Counted from the first letter of the stretch, positions 21,271-32,396 are shown. The stretch: 64,000 nucleotides of DNA from Populus alba (GCF_005239225.2 NC_133293.1:1612001-1676000), one strand, 5' to 3'. Notes: a model not told the origin generated them from the letters alone. Program-made: numbers and translations.

Positions 21271-21928
21271 TTACAAACGCAGGCTCAAATCCAATCTAAT
21301 CTTTTTACGGCTTTCCTTAGTTGACCAATTTATGCGACTCATGGAGGGATTAATTACAGGGATGAAAAATTATAGTTGGTCAATCAATTGTTCAGCAGTA
21401 GCAGCAGAGATTATGATTTGTCGTGCCGAAGATGTTAGAAATTCTTGTTCCACAGCATGATCAAGAAAAGACAACAACTTATCATAAAAACCATTAACAT
21501 TTAACAAACCTATGGGTTTATGGTGAATGTGCAGTTGGGCCCAAGAGGAAATATGAAAGATCTCTTCCAATGTGCCCAGACCACCTGGTAAGGCAATGAA
21601 GGCATCGGCATGATTAAACATTGCATTCAGTTGATCAGATATTATGGGAACCTGTAATTCCTCTACAATTATTTTTTTCAATGATGTCCCCTTGTGCTAA
21701 AGCTTTAGGGACAACCCTCAAAACTTGACTACCTTCTAAAAATGCAGCTATTGACACTCCCCCCCCCATTAACCCAAGACTGCCTCCTCCATACACTAAA
21801 TGAATATTTCGCTCACCTAGTACCTGATCAAGATGATTTTCTAATTCTAAAAACTCTTTTTCTTTCCCAGGACTGGATCCACCGAAAACACAAATATTGT
21901 TTATGTGATGACTTGAGGAACCTGCCAT
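21271..21928 (-). pseudogene. Captured LOG-like gene, unit 2 (frameshift and stop)
   Basis: Same intronless LOG-like sequence as 11353-12006. The N-terminal part (21928 to about 21690) reads ICVFGGSSPGKEKEF and LVYGGGSLGLMGGG, with one extra Gly codon from a longer C run. It shifts frame around the A-rich stretch near 21675; the C-terminal part keeps [21 protein letters not shown], then ends at a TAA where unit 1 has CAA. The LDLSLR tail is still visible beyond the stop. These defects differ from the single TGA of unit 1, so they arose after the units separated. Confidence 0.85.
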
Positions 21929-22174
21929 TTCTACACACTTTTATATTTGATGAATGTGTGGGTTGAGTGGAAATGAAGGGAAGGAGGAGAAGAATTTATA
22001 GATGAGAAATTAAAAATGCAATCATATCACCTATATGTAAGCCAGTTGTAGTCTCACTCTCTCTCTCTCTCTCTTTATTTATTTATTTTGAAAACGCATG
22101 TGTATGTACAGGTAGTTGTGATTGTGGCTCACATCTTTCCTTGGATTTATGTCCAAGAACAGCTTAAACGCCCT

Positions 22175-22717
22175 CTATGGGTCGGGGATAGGCTTCCCAT
22201 CCAGTTTTCTTAAAAACTGGCAAGTAGGGTCTTTTTTAGTCAGGTTCCCAAGACTAATTCGAGCATGTTTTTTATGGAATTGTGACCATAAATCATGAAT
22301 TGCACGATGCACATCTCCACTAGGGTGCATCTCAAGAGTCAATAGAACTTTATCTAAAGACCCCTTACTGAGGTCATCCTTAATGAGTTGTATTTTATCT
22401 TTACGGTTTACAAATACCATTGCTAAGGAACGACATGTTGCATTACAAGTCCATCTGGCACATCTATGACAGACTTTGAGTCATTTTGCACGACGTTTCT
22501 TTGCAAAAGTGCTTTTACCTGTTCCAGGCATATGTGAAATGAAAGAATTGGAGGGCTCGCCTAATAATCGGACCTTTGCTTCAATCAACCAACGAATATC
22601 TTCAGGAATTCCATGATTCATTAACAACCTCAATCTTGCACATCTAGCACGGTAAATTTTTGTAATCGCATTCTGAGGCAGAGCGAGAAAATAATTTTTC
22701 AATTTTTCAAGAGTGGT
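22175..22717 (-). pseudogene. Cargo frame: cysteine-rich basic protein, unit 2
   Basis: Collinear with 12249-12797. The start codon has become ATA. It shares with unit 1 the TGA at the equivalent codon (22483-22481) directly after AKKRRAK, and then stays open for about 100 codons to 22175, ending KLDGKPIPDP. It keeps the GTGKST stretch that unit 1 has lost. Confidence 0.5.
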
Positions 22718-22921
22718 GTTTATTTTCAAATGAGAATTGGAGGAGAGATTCAAAGAAAAGAGAAAGAGCAAAGAATTGCATAAATATATACACAGATATC
22801 AGTTACCATGGGAAACTGAAAGAACCGACTTAAGAGTCACGGAGTACCTTTATCCGCCATTTGACCAGGGTGAGAGACTAGCAAAAAAAAAAGTCACACA
22901 AAAACAATGTGAGAAAAAGAA

Positions 22922-23448
22922 TCAATATTTATATTCATGATCACCCAATTCAATAGAGTCATTTTCAACTGAAAAATTATCAAAATAAACTTTCAAACGG
23001 TGGCCATTTACCTTGAAAACATTACCATTCTTTGGATTTTCAATATGACATGCCCCATATAGATACACATGTTTCACAATAAAAGGACCGATCCATCTTG
23101 ATCTTAGTTTTCCAGGAAATACATGGAGTCAAGAATTATAAAACAAGACTTTTTTACCAATATTGAATGTTTTTATCAGTATTTTCTTGTCATGAAACTC
23201 TTTGATTCTTGCTTTATGAATTCTTGAATTGTCATATGCATCATTTCTTATTTCCTTAAGATCATTTATTTGCAATTTTCACAGTTGACTAGCATCATCA
23301 ATGTTTGAATTGAAAGCTTTAATAGCCCAATAAGTTTTATGTTCAATTTCCACAGGCAAGTGACAAGGTTTTCCATAGACTAGTCTATAAGGTGACATAC
23401 GTAATGATGTTTTATAAGAAATTCGATAAGCCCAAAGTGCATCATTAA
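22922..23448 (-). pseudogene. Integrase C-terminal fragment of truncated unit 2
   Basis: Matches 12988 to about 13515, with extra substitutions and small indels. It stops abruptly after AAGTGCATCATTAA; everything upstream (gag to core integrase and most of the 5' LTR) is deleted, leaving 25 bp of filler (23449-23473) before the LTR fragment. Confidence 0.8.
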
Positions 23449-23473
23449 TCAAAAATTAAAGGGTATATAATAT

Positions 23474-23722
23474 CACCAACATCTCTTTTCTAAGTTTGGC
23501 CCTCTCTTTGTCCTTTCAATTTCAATACTTGAACTCATCAATCAATCCTTTCATTTATGTGATAGGCCTGCATTTAAGATGAACATTTACCATAAATTAA
23601 AGGTATCTTATATTATTAGGTATGTTATTATAAAACATGATTTAGTTAAGGAGTTATTGATACTTTAAGTGTAAAATGATGATATAAAACCTTGATAAAA
23701 ATGCACTTTTAAGTATTAATCA
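23474..23722 (-). repeat. Outer 5' LTR fragment (249 bp)
   Basis: Matches 19810-20058 and ends TATTAATCA at the target duplication GTGAG (23723-23727). Confidence 0.85.
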
Positions 23723-24059
23723 GTGAGAGACTTGTGAGAGTTCATAAAGGTTTAAAAAAATACCCTAATTTTGTTTTCCACATCATAAAATAGCGTCATG
23801 ATTTCTACCTGAAATCCAGGTCTGCATCGAAGGTGTTGAATTACACAATCCAATGCAAAAAATCATCAAAATGATGAGAGACTTGTGAGAGTTCATGAAG
23901 AACATGTTCTTTCATAATTCCTAGCAAAAGCAAGTTGGTAGAAAAAAAAAAAACATTCATGAGATGATGTCTTTTCAGCTTTGCATCAGAGTACTAAGCA
24001 GTGTAGCATCTTTATAGACAGCAAGTCTAAGAAAGGGATTGTATGTATTTTTATTTGTT
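23723..24059. other. Amplified-unit DNA to the right of the gypsy insertion
   Basis: Continues copy A of the amplified unit. Includes the recurring segment GTTTTCCACATCATAAAATA (23774 on), which also occurs near 9543, 28716, 34618 and 36512, followed by the TGTGAGAGTTCATGAAG segment. No gene. Confidence 0.6.
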
Positions 24060-25190
24060 TATTTATATAACTTAAATACTATTTAACATTCAAATGAATT
24101 TATTATTGCATGTATTTTATTTTTAGGAAAATGATAAGAAATAGATGATTTCAAAGTATGGAACTAATCGAGAAAATCATCCTTCATTTGATGGAGCAGC
24201 TTGGTGTGTGGCTTCAGGAGGAGCTACAAAGGGTAGGGTATATGGTGCACCTTGTATGCCAAAATCTATAATGATTACAAGTTCTTCATCACATTCCTAC
24301 TTGGTGAAGTCACCATATCCTAATTCATCTTATCGAGTATTGCAAAAAGAGATAAAGAAAAAAGAAGCGGGATAAAAAAAAAAGAGATGATTTGATTTTT
24401 GAAATGAAACAACATATGGATTCTATGAAAGAATATCTTAAGAACAATATAGGATATCATGGTGAGACATCAAACATTGACCAAGGTATGCCAGCACCTA
24501 TGACCCCATCAATGCAGCCACATATGGCTCCCTAGATAATGACACCTATGAATCCCACATCTCCACCAATATATTGACCTACACCTCGACCATCATATCG
24601 TAATTCATCTTATGTTGATCCACAGTATCATGGTTCGTCTCCACAACAAGCACCATAATTGTATCTTTTTATTGTATTTTGACTTATTTGCACTAGTCCA
24701 AGTTTAACTAAATTTTTACTTATATTATGAATTTTACTTTTATTCCATTTATTATTGGTCATAAAGTAATTTTAAATATTAATTTATGTTTCTTATATAT
24801 ATTCTACAACTTTCAAAATATCCATAAATAATTAATTAAAAAATTAAAAGTCATTTGGATAAAAATTATATATTAATTTAATAAAAGTCATATAATCAGC
24901 AATGGATTTTTCATTGTTAATTGTAAATAATTCAATGGAAAATCCATGGTTGATTCAAAAAACAGCAACAGATTGTTCTAATTTGTTAGCAACCAAAAAT
25001 CCATTGCTAATTTGTGAGCAATAGATTATTCATTGTCGATAAATCAGCAATGGACAAATTCATTGTTGTAAAATCAACAAAAACAAATCTGCATATAATA
25101 CTTCCTGTGTTGCTAATTTTGTTGCTAAATGTTTTTAGCAACAAATTTTAGTTTTATTTGCATCGAATTACTTACTTGCTACATTGTTTT
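24060..25190 (+). pseudogene. CACTA transposase C-terminal remnant and uninterrupted subterminal repeats
   Basis: 24145-24375 translates to a Transposase_24-type tail (HPSFDGAAWCVASGGATKGR). A Met/Pro-rich tail with stops follows to about 24657. 24658-24890 is AT-rich with no feature. 24895-25190 carries inverted AGCAATGGATTTTTCATTG and related motifs, and includes the empty site (25001-25030) of the Copia element found at 1109. Confidence 0.65.
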
Positions 25191-25384
25191 AGTAAGGCCC
25201 CTCATAATTTAGACTCGCAAAAATATTACATATATATGATGCATGGCCAATCATGACCTTTATTCCTTTTGGAAGCAAGAAAAAACAATAAACAGTACAC
25301 GGCCTTATTCATATGAAGTAGTACATAGCAATGGCCATACTAATAATAATAATGTCTCCTTCAGCGACGGTGGTCTCCTTAATT

Positions 25385-26278
25385 TTAAGACACGAATCGG
25401 AATCCGGCAGGGATGATGTTTGCAACACTCAGGAGGGCTCCTAAGGCAGTGTTCCCGATGAACCGTAAGGGTGATAGGAGGCCACCCAGAGCAGGGAGAC
25501 TAGAGTTGCAGCTGATCAGCGGTGTATCGACCTTCAGGTTGCAGTCGCTCAATACCGAGGAAAGAATATAATTTAGAGGATCCAACAAAATAGAAAACAT
25601 CCCAGATCCATTAGTGGTTGATGTAGAAACCACATTTCCTCCACATTGCAACTGCACGAGAGCATCTGCAGGAAAAAACCCGTTACTGTAATTACAACTT
25701 TATAAGCAAGACAAGAAGAAGAACAAAGTCAAATTATTATTAGATTAGTCATTCAATTTGTGAGACTTTATGATTTGTGAAAATGGACATTAACTTTTTT
25801 TTCTTTTTTTCTATATAACAATATTGCTATTAAGGCCGACAACCCCGAAAGCTAGATTAACTCTTGAAATCTTCAGATCTTATATATTAATCTTTTACAC
25901 ACACGTTATTAAGGGGTCTCAGATTTCAAGGTTTTGACACCAAAGATTTCTTGAATTGCATTCCACGATGTCGTATGTGATGAATGGTAGCTATGTAATC
26001 ATGACAATCTGGTCCGAGGATACCTTATTATCGATCAAAAGAAAAAAGAAAAAAGAAAAGAAAAAAAAAGGAAGAGAAATCAGGGCTAGCATACTAGGGA
26101 AAACAGGGGTTGCCGTGCCATTAGCACCCATATTGCCATCGGCAGTGCAAAATAGAGTCCCTTGGATGCGGATCAAACCCAGAAGACCGCCAATAAGCCC
26201 AAGCTGAGCTTCAGCAACCGGTGCTGCCAATATTGCAGCAATCACGAGAGAAACAAAGAGAAATGTCTTGAAGGCCAT
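25385..26278 (-). CDS. Phylloplanin-like secreted protein, copy B (two exons)
   Basis: Exons (minus strand) 26278-26095 and 25665-25385, same junctions as copy A, giving 154 residues. The signal peptide (1-24) and all phylloplanin-type motifs are kept. Compared with copy A it ends FRFVS instead of FRFVPSN because the stop comes earlier. The few other differences are conservative (for example LLVSLMI to LFVSLVI in the signal peptide and PLQF to PLRF near the C terminus). The TATA box is at the same spacing. Both copies look functional; extracellular location follows from the signal peptide. Confidence 0.88.
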
Positions 26279-26377
26279 GGTTTCAATGGCAGTAGTTATA
26301 TTAATGCAAGAATTAGTGTATAAACTCAATCTTGATCTTGAAATTGAAGTGATTTTTGAGTCTCGACATCAGCAGCC

Positions 26378-26384
26378 ATTTATA
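26378..26384 (-). promoter_or_regulatory. TATA box of phylloplanin-like gene B
   Basis: Minus-strand TATAAAT, 100 bp upstream of the ATG at 26278, equivalent to 7619-7625. Confidence 0.6.
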
Positions 26385-26610
26385 GAACAAGGGAGACCAA
26401 GTTGCAGCAGATTTTGCTGACTAACAGCTCTCCTATCTCTTCCTTGTTTGTGGTGATGGTGAGTTTACGTAGGATAATCTGCTGTATGAGCATGAAAAGA
26501 AAGAGAACATTTCAGAAATCTTAGGTTTGTCACGAAGCTCTAATTCTTCCTTCCCCGTGTGTGCTTCATCTGTGGTCTTCACCTACAAAACTCCCCCACC
26601 CCTAGTTTCA

Positions 26611-26802
26611 TTAGCATGCCTTCTGTCTCTCGAAAAAAGATGAAAGTCTTCTTTTTCTTGCCTCTTTAGAATTTATAGAGTAGAAGGGGCTCCAAACAAC
26701 TTGCTCTGCGTAGCTGAAACTTGGGGGTTCTCCTATAGAATTGTTCGTCTCCACTTGCTCTGAAAAGTTCATAGATTGGTCCGCAGCTCCATGCTCTAGC
26801 AT
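26611..26802 (-). CDS. Small conserved open frame, copy B (function unknown)
   Basis: 63 codons, MLEHGAADQSMNF to SFFERQKAC. It equals copy A minus one Val codon (3-bp in-frame deletion). Same place and strand relative to its phylloplanin-like gene. Not recognised. Confidence 0.3.
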   Translation of the reverse strand: MLEHGAADQSMNFSEQVETNNSIGEPPSFSYAEQVVWSPFYSINSKEARKRRLSSFFERQKAC

Positions 26803-26913
26803 CTAGCTTCTAGCCTTTTTTCTTCCGACTCTTTCTGTCGCCCGGTTCTCGCCACTCTGCTTAGCTTCTCAGTGAGGGCATTAAGATGCCCTTAAACGTA
26901 AATAATATCGGAT

Positions 26914-26998
26914 TTATTATAAAATAATATAAATTATATTTTAAAACCTTACATCATAACTTAAGTTATTAAGTTATTGAGTTGAAATAGCTTTTTAT
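26914..26998 (+). repeat. TRIM LTR remnant, copy B
   Basis: A single LTR-like stretch (ATAATATAAATTATATTTTA, TTAAGTTATTGAGTTGA) at the same flank as the other copies (TAAATAATATCGGATT). The rest of the TRIM and about 460 bp beyond it are deleted. Confidence 0.6.
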
Positions 26999-27705
26999 CC
27001 ATCGATTTCAAGTATCAAATAATCATCTATTATCTACTATTATTTATTAATCAATAAAAAATAAAATAGTTTATATGTAAGTGTGTATTATGTCAATACC
27101 AAGATATGTATGTATCAAATTGTATTAAAAAAATCTAAATATTTTAAAAATATATTTATATAATGTAAAAATATATTCCACATTAGGTTTGGATGGGTTT
27201 CTGGTCATGTTTCACAACATCCATACCTTATCCATTATCCATGGAGTCCAAAAAATATTCATTCATCCAAATCAGGTTGGTATCTATCGAGTTCGGATTA
27301 AATTGTCATCCCTAATATAAAACCATGTTAGTTATCTATTGCTATCCCTAATTTCACTTGCTATTTTTTTGATGTTTTAGGACAAGGGATTCAAATTCAG
27401 GTATTCCAACTCTTAATTGTTCAATTAAGTTACGTGTTCCTGGTTTTGTGTTTAAAATGTTCTACCTGTTTTTGCACTAATTTTAATCTTTGCAGGTTTG
27501 ATTTTTATCTTCATTACATGTTAACGATGTTACATATTACCTTTAAGTCTACAACATCATAACATTAACAAAATTTGAAGTATACAATAAAAATTATAAA
27601 AGTTGAAAAGAAATAATAATGGAACGCAGAAGAAAAAAAATGATAGCAAAAAAAGTTATTTTCATACACATAAATTACAATTTGAATTGGAAAAACAATC
27701 AAAAC
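26999..27705. other. AT-rich segment of copy B without genes
   Basis: Parallels 32864-33562 of copy C and 35650-36309 of copy D. Contains a degenerate segment of the kind GGATGGGTTTCTGG...ATCCATTATCC shared by the copies. No coding potential seen. Confidence 0.5.
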
Positions 27706-28503
27706 CAAGGTTGTCAATTCTGTTTCGGTAGGTGGTTTTTTTTTTAATTGGAATGGAATGTTTCAGTTTTGAAGTGTTTCGGCGTGCCATTTCAAAGTTA
27801 TAGTGTATATATATATATATAAATAAACAGTATAACATCAATCAAATTCAAGATAAATTAATTATAAAGTATACAATACAAACACGATGTCAAACAAATA
27901 TATTTTTAAATTTTAAAATATTTCTAAATAATCAACATTAAATATATCTTTAACTTAAAGTAATTCAAGTACTTAAACAAAATATCAAAATATTATGAAA
28001 GTAAAATGTTTTAACACAAATACTTTAAATATAAAAGCTAAGTCAACATTATCAAGACTAATGGGATCTAAAGCATCCCTTGTTCTGCTCAAATTCCTGC
28101 AAAGTATAAACATGAAAAAAAGAACATGAATATAAACCATATATATTAGTGATAAATCTAATTTTAAAAAATTAATATCATTGTTAATGAAAATAGCAAT
28201 AATAATTTTTAATATTATTATTAATATCATTGTTATTGAAAAAAGTAATTAAAAAAAGCATTTTATACTTGGGAAGTTTAATTAATTAAATTGAACCAGG
28301 TTTAATTTGATTTAATGGCTTTTCAAAATCAGAAGGGAATATGTGGAATGAAAGCAGAACATTCAGGCCGAAATTTAGCCGAAAAATCCGGAACGGACCG
28401 AGATTTGAAATGAGATAAAAATTGTTCCGTTTTGTTCCGTTTTTTGAATAGGTATGAAATGTTTCGGCCATACCAGACGAACAGGACGGAATTGACAAAC
28501 TTG
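27706..28503. mobile_element. Non-autonomous hAT-like element, copy B
   Basis: Terminal inverted repeats start CAAGGTTGTCAATTCT on the left and are mirrored by GGAATTGACAAACTTG on the right. It is flanked by ATCAAAAC on both sides (27698-27705 and 28504-28511), an 8-bp target duplication as in the hAT superfamily. 798 bp, no transposase. Copy D (36310-36317) shows the unoccupied target. Confidence 0.82.
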
Positions 28504-28511
28504 ATCAAAAC

Positions 28512-29029
28512 TAGAAAAAGTGAGGTAAAAAGGGACGGGGACCTTTCTAAACATAATCAAGAATGTAGGGACCCTACATTTAAATTTCTCCCATGTCTGG
28601 CTCAATGCCATTGAGGCCTAGCTAGTTTCATAATTTCAGTAATCTAAATAATTATGTTCCATTTTCACTTCAAAACAAATCTGTAAAGGTATATATAAAA
28701 AAGCCCTTAATTTTGTTTTCCACATCATAAAATAGCGTCAAGATTTCTACCTGAAATCCAGGTCTGAATTGAAGGTGTTCAATTACACAATCCAATACAA
28801 GAGATCGCCAAAATGGTGAGAGACTTGTGAGAGTTCATGAAGGACATGTTCTTTCATAATTCCTAGCAAGAGCAACTTGGTAGGAAAAAAAAACTTTCAT
28901 GAGATGATGTATTTTCAACTTTGCATCAGAGAACTAAGCAGTCTAGCATCTTTGTAGACAGCAAGTCTAAGAAAGTGATTGTATGTATTTTTTTTTATTT
29001 ATTTATATAACTTAAATATTATTTGACAT
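28512..29029. other. Amplified-unit DNA, no gene
   Basis: Contains the segment shared with 36335-36540 of copy D, including TCTGGCTCAATGCCATTGAG and GTTTTCCACATCATAAAATA, then the segment shared with 23890-24050. Confidence 0.55.
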
Positions 29030-29483
29030 TCAAATGAATTTATTATTGCATGTATTTTATTTTTAGAAAAATGATAAGAAGGAGATGATTTCAAGGTATG
29101 GAACTAATCGGGAAAATCATTCTTCATCTATGTTACAAAGGTTAGGGTATATGGTGCGCCTCGTTTTCCAAAATCTATACTGAATACAAGTTCTTCATCA
29201 TATTCCTACTTGGTGAAGTCACCATATCCTAATTCATCTTATCGAGCATTGCAAAAAAGAGATAAAGAAAAAAGAAGCAGGATAAAGAAAAGAAATGATT
29301 TTATTTTTGAAATGAAATGACAGATGGATTCTATGAAAGAATATCTTATGAGCAATCTTGGATATCATAGTGGGACATCAAACATTGGTCAAGGTATGCC
29401 AGCACCTATGGCCCTATCAATGCCGCCACATATGGCTCCCTAGATAATGACACCTATAGATCCCACATCTCCACCAACATATT
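29030..29483 (+). pseudogene. Third CACTA transposase tail remnant, internally deleted
   Basis: Matches 24090-24570 but lacks the part encoding GAAWCVASGGA. Ends at ...CCAACATATT where an LTR-like sequence begins. Confidence 0.55.
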
Positions 29484-30530
29484 TGTAAACCTCGGGAAAA
29501 AAATTATATATATAATAAATAAGTAAAAGTGAAGAAATTCATGCATATGGTTAAATAAAAACAGAAATTCAGAAATTTTTGAATATAAATTTCCAAGCGA
29601 AATAATTCGAGACATTATAATAAACCCAGTACTGTTGAGGGTTGGATTTAAATAAAGAGAATAATACACTTAAAGGAAAAGGAGGGCCTAAATGCAAATA
29701 AGGGAAAATATAGAGTATAAATACTCTCTCCTCACCAAAAATAAAAATCTATAGGAACCATAAGGAGAGAAGATAGGGAGTTTTATACCTATTCTTGAGA
29801 AATCGAGAGAGAAACACTAAAATTTCAAGAATCCATCTAAGATTAAGAGCTTATAGATGAGATAAACACTTGAGAGCAAAGGATTACCAAGAAATTGAAC
29901 AAGAAGAAAAGAAAGGAGGGAGTTGAAAATCTTCAACTGGTTGAAGATCAAAATCTTAATTTGTATTGGGTAAGGTATTCTAAACATGATCTTACAAAAA
30001 AAAAAATATTCAATAAAGAATTGATGCCTTGATATCAAATCATAGGTTAGGGTTCTTAGACATAAATTAGGGAAAAAGTACTTATTGTTGAGATTAAGTT
30101 CATTCATATGTATGGTATGTAGTTTATAAAAGTATTGTGTGAAGGGGAGGGGGGAGACAAATCTGGACAGACTTGTCTCCTAACTTTTGATGAGATTTCG
30201 GATAGGAGGATGAGGGGATTAGGATCGGGTTTCTCATAGAAATTGTAGATTTAAATGTCAGCTAACCAAGGAAACTGGTCTTGCTCAATTTTGAGATGTA
30301 GAACTCTAGTTATGGGTTACCAACTGAGACTGAGTCATGACTGATTATGTAAGGCACTAGGACTAACTATTTAATGAGCAATTTTGACTATCTTAGAGGC
30401 AAAATTGGATTCTCCTCCCTTTAGAGAACTTGTAGCCTCATGTCTTAGCTTTCTAACGAGATTAATCTCACTAAAAATGAAGTTTTAGAACTTTAGATAT
30501 AGTTAAAAATATGGTGAGTTTTGGACAGTA

Positions 30531-30652
30531 ACAGTTGAAAATTAGACAGTAATAATTCAAAATTAAACAGTAACGGTTGGACAGTAACGGTTGAAAATTG
30601 GACAGTAACAATTCAAAATTGGACAGTAACAATTCAAAGTTAGACAGTAATA
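30531..30652. repeat. Short degenerate tandem repeat (about 20 bp unit)
   Basis: About six to seven units of the form GGACAGTAACGGTTGAAAAT with drift. Confidence 0.75.
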
Positions 30653-31036
30653 GTACATTTTCACGTGAATACTATATATAAGAATATAAAAGAATTGTGT
30701 CATACGAACACTTGCACATTGAGATACTAACTCTGAAAATGTACATGATATATGTATGTATGATATTATGAGGAACTGAACATGCATAGAAAGTAACATA
30801 TGAGTGATGGATGAATATGGATTCTCTATAATATTGGCTTGAAGGAATCCTAACAAAAAAATTCCTTATGATTCAGGATGAGCAACCAGGATTGGATATT
30901 CTGTTGGGGGAGGTCACGAGACATGCAAAGGAGGTGCGTGATTTTTCTCATATTTGCACTTATACAATTTAAAATTCTTCTGGTTAATGCAATTACAGTA
31001 AATGTCATGTTCAATGTATATAAAGTCTAGCTTAAA

Positions 31037-31190
31037 TACAAGATTAGCTTCGGCTAATGGCATTCGTGATAGGATTGTCGGGAGATGATTTACAAGATTA
31101 GCTTCGGCTAATGGCATCCATGATAGGATTGCCAGGAGATGATTACAAGATTAGCTTCGACTAATGGCATCAGTGATAGGATTGAGTTTA
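31037..31190. repeat. 54-bp tandem repeat, three units
   Basis: Units start at 31037, 31091 and 31144 with TACAAGATTAGCTTCGGCTA and contain GTGATAGGATTG; spacing is 53-54 bp. Confidence 0.85.
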
Positions 31191-31808
31191 AAAGACTTAC
31201 AAGCAAAATAAAGTTCTCTGTTAGAATTCTTATGGATCCGATAGAAAGTTAATACTTCATTTGCATTCATTACATAAGCATATATATATATTCTTTATCA
31301 ATATAATTGTATGTTTATTTATGTAACAGGTCCGTCAAATATCCAGGAAGATCATTAGTTTAGGACTCTACTTTGTGAAGCTTATGTAAATATTTAACTT
31401 CAAAAAAAAAGGAATTAACGTGTTTATGTAGTATACTTTTGTGTAAACCTTGATGTATTTACAAAGGTTCAGCTGAGCATGTAGTATTTTAGTTATCTTG
31501 TAATTAACCATTTTGAAATATTTAATAACACTTCTTATATTGTAAATACTTTCTTTACATGTTAGTATTCTATGATATGATGTGTTGGACTATGTTCATA
31601 TATATATATATATATATATATAAGTATGGATTGTTTGAGTTGTGGAATTATTATGAGGTTTGATATAAGGTTTAGAATTATGGGACCTTGTGATGATGGG
31701 TTGATTAAGTAAATTGATAGTAGTCGATAACTTGGGATGTCCAAAATGCAAACAAAACTCTGATGAATTTTTGCAAATGAAAAAAAAACTCCCCCACCCC
31801 TAGTTTCA

Positions 31809-32003
31809 TTAGCATGCCTTCTGTCTCTCAAAAAAAGATGAAAGTCTTCTTTTTCTTGCCTCTTCATAATTTATAAAGTAAAAGGGGCTCCAAACAACAA
31901 CTTGCTCTGCGTAGCTGAAACTTGGGGGTTCTCCGATAGAATTGTTCATCTCCACTTGCTCTGAAAAGTTCATAGATTGGTCCATAGCTCCATGCTCTAG
32001 CAT
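31809..32003 (-). CDS. Small conserved open frame, copy C (function unknown)
   Basis: 64 codons, MLEHGAMDQSMNF to SFFERQKAC, open like copies A and B although its neighbouring phylloplanin-like gene is missing. Not recognised. Confidence 0.25.
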   Translation of the reverse strand: MLEHGAMDQSMNFSEQVEMNNSIGEPPSFSYAEQVVVWSPFYFINYEEARKRRLSSFFERQKAC

Positions 32004-32094
32004 CTAGCTTCTAGCCTTTTTTCTTCCAACTCTTTCTGTCTCCGTGGGGGCATTCAGAATACAATATGCCTTTACATGTAAATAATATCGAAAT

Positions 32095-32396
32095 TGATTA
32101 GAGAGTAATATAAATTATATTTTGAAATCTTATATAATAGCTTAAGTTATTATGTTGAGATGGTTCTTTGATATGGTATCATAGCCTTGATAATTAAGTA
32201 ATTACGAGTTCGAATCTCACCATCTCTATTTATTTGATAAAAATTAAGCACAAGGTAATATGGGTTTGTGCAAGTTTCAAACCCAAAATGCTTTCATTTG
32301 AGAGGGTGCGTTAGAGAATAATATAAATTATATCTTAAAACTTTACATAACAACTGAAGTTATTGGGTTGAGATAATTCTTTAACAGGATTTTATA
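32095..32396 (+). mobile_element. TRIM element, copy C (best primer site)
   Basis: LTRs about 32095-32173 and 32309-32396. The primer-site-like TGGTATCATAGCC starts at 32174 and a purine-rich GAGAGGGTG precedes the 3' LTR. The internal part contains ACGAGTTCGAATCTCACC, including GTTCGAATC, a perfect match to a Pol III B-box consensus. Confidence 0.72.

Larger units (their letters stand above)
9649..23722 (-). mobile_element. Tandem (three-LTR) Athila-type Ty3-gypsy retrotransposon array with captured genes
   Basis: Outer ends TGACATGACC... and ...AAGTATTAATCA are flanked by the direct repeat GTGAG (9644-9648 and 23723-23727); copies B and C of the host locus show the same site empty. Read on the minus strand: 5' LTR fragment (23722-23474), integrase C-terminal fragment (23448-22922), two cargo frames, complete LTR (20058-18465), primer site, gag, protease, RT-RNase H, integrase, two cargo frames, 3' LTR with deletions (10497-9649). 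Integrase [20 protein letters not shown] and gag ending DLCTVKRKLNVKKKAF point to the Athila lineage. All element genes are decayed. Confidence 0.9.
25130..28860. repeat. Amplified unit, copy B
   Basis: Collinear with copy A: phylloplanin-like gene, small frame, TRIM LTR, then a deletion joining the TRIM remnant to DNA equivalent to 32864 in copy C, and a complete hAT element. It keeps about 130 bp after the hAT (28560-28690) that copies A and C have lost to (AT)n tracts. Confidence 0.8.
29484..31785 (+). mobile_element. Probable solo LTR or LTR-rich fragment of a gypsy (Del/Tekay-like) element
   Basis: Begins TGTAAACCTCGGGAAAAAAA exactly where copy-B-type CACTA sequence stops. The interior has the look of long plant gypsy LTRs (a stretch near 30430-30520 of the 'cttgtagcc...ctaacgagatt' kind) and two tandem-repeat arrays. 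No primer site, coding domain or clear right end was found; the right border with copy C (31786) does not show the expected target duplication, so the end may be deleted. Open stretches on the minus strand here are repeat-derived. Confidence 0.4.

Noticed and set aside
24145..24375. Possible standalone gene with GGATKGRVYG motif
   Set aside because: It is the tail of a CACTA transposase remnant; related broken copies lie at 720 and 29100.
30563..30856. Minus-strand frame with repeated NCYCPI units
   Set aside because: The repeats come from the 20-bp tandem DNA array; no evidence of a protein.
31037..31190. CRISPR-like array of 54-bp repeats
   Set aside because: Repeats are contiguous without unique spacers, in a plant nuclear context; an ordinary tandem repeat.
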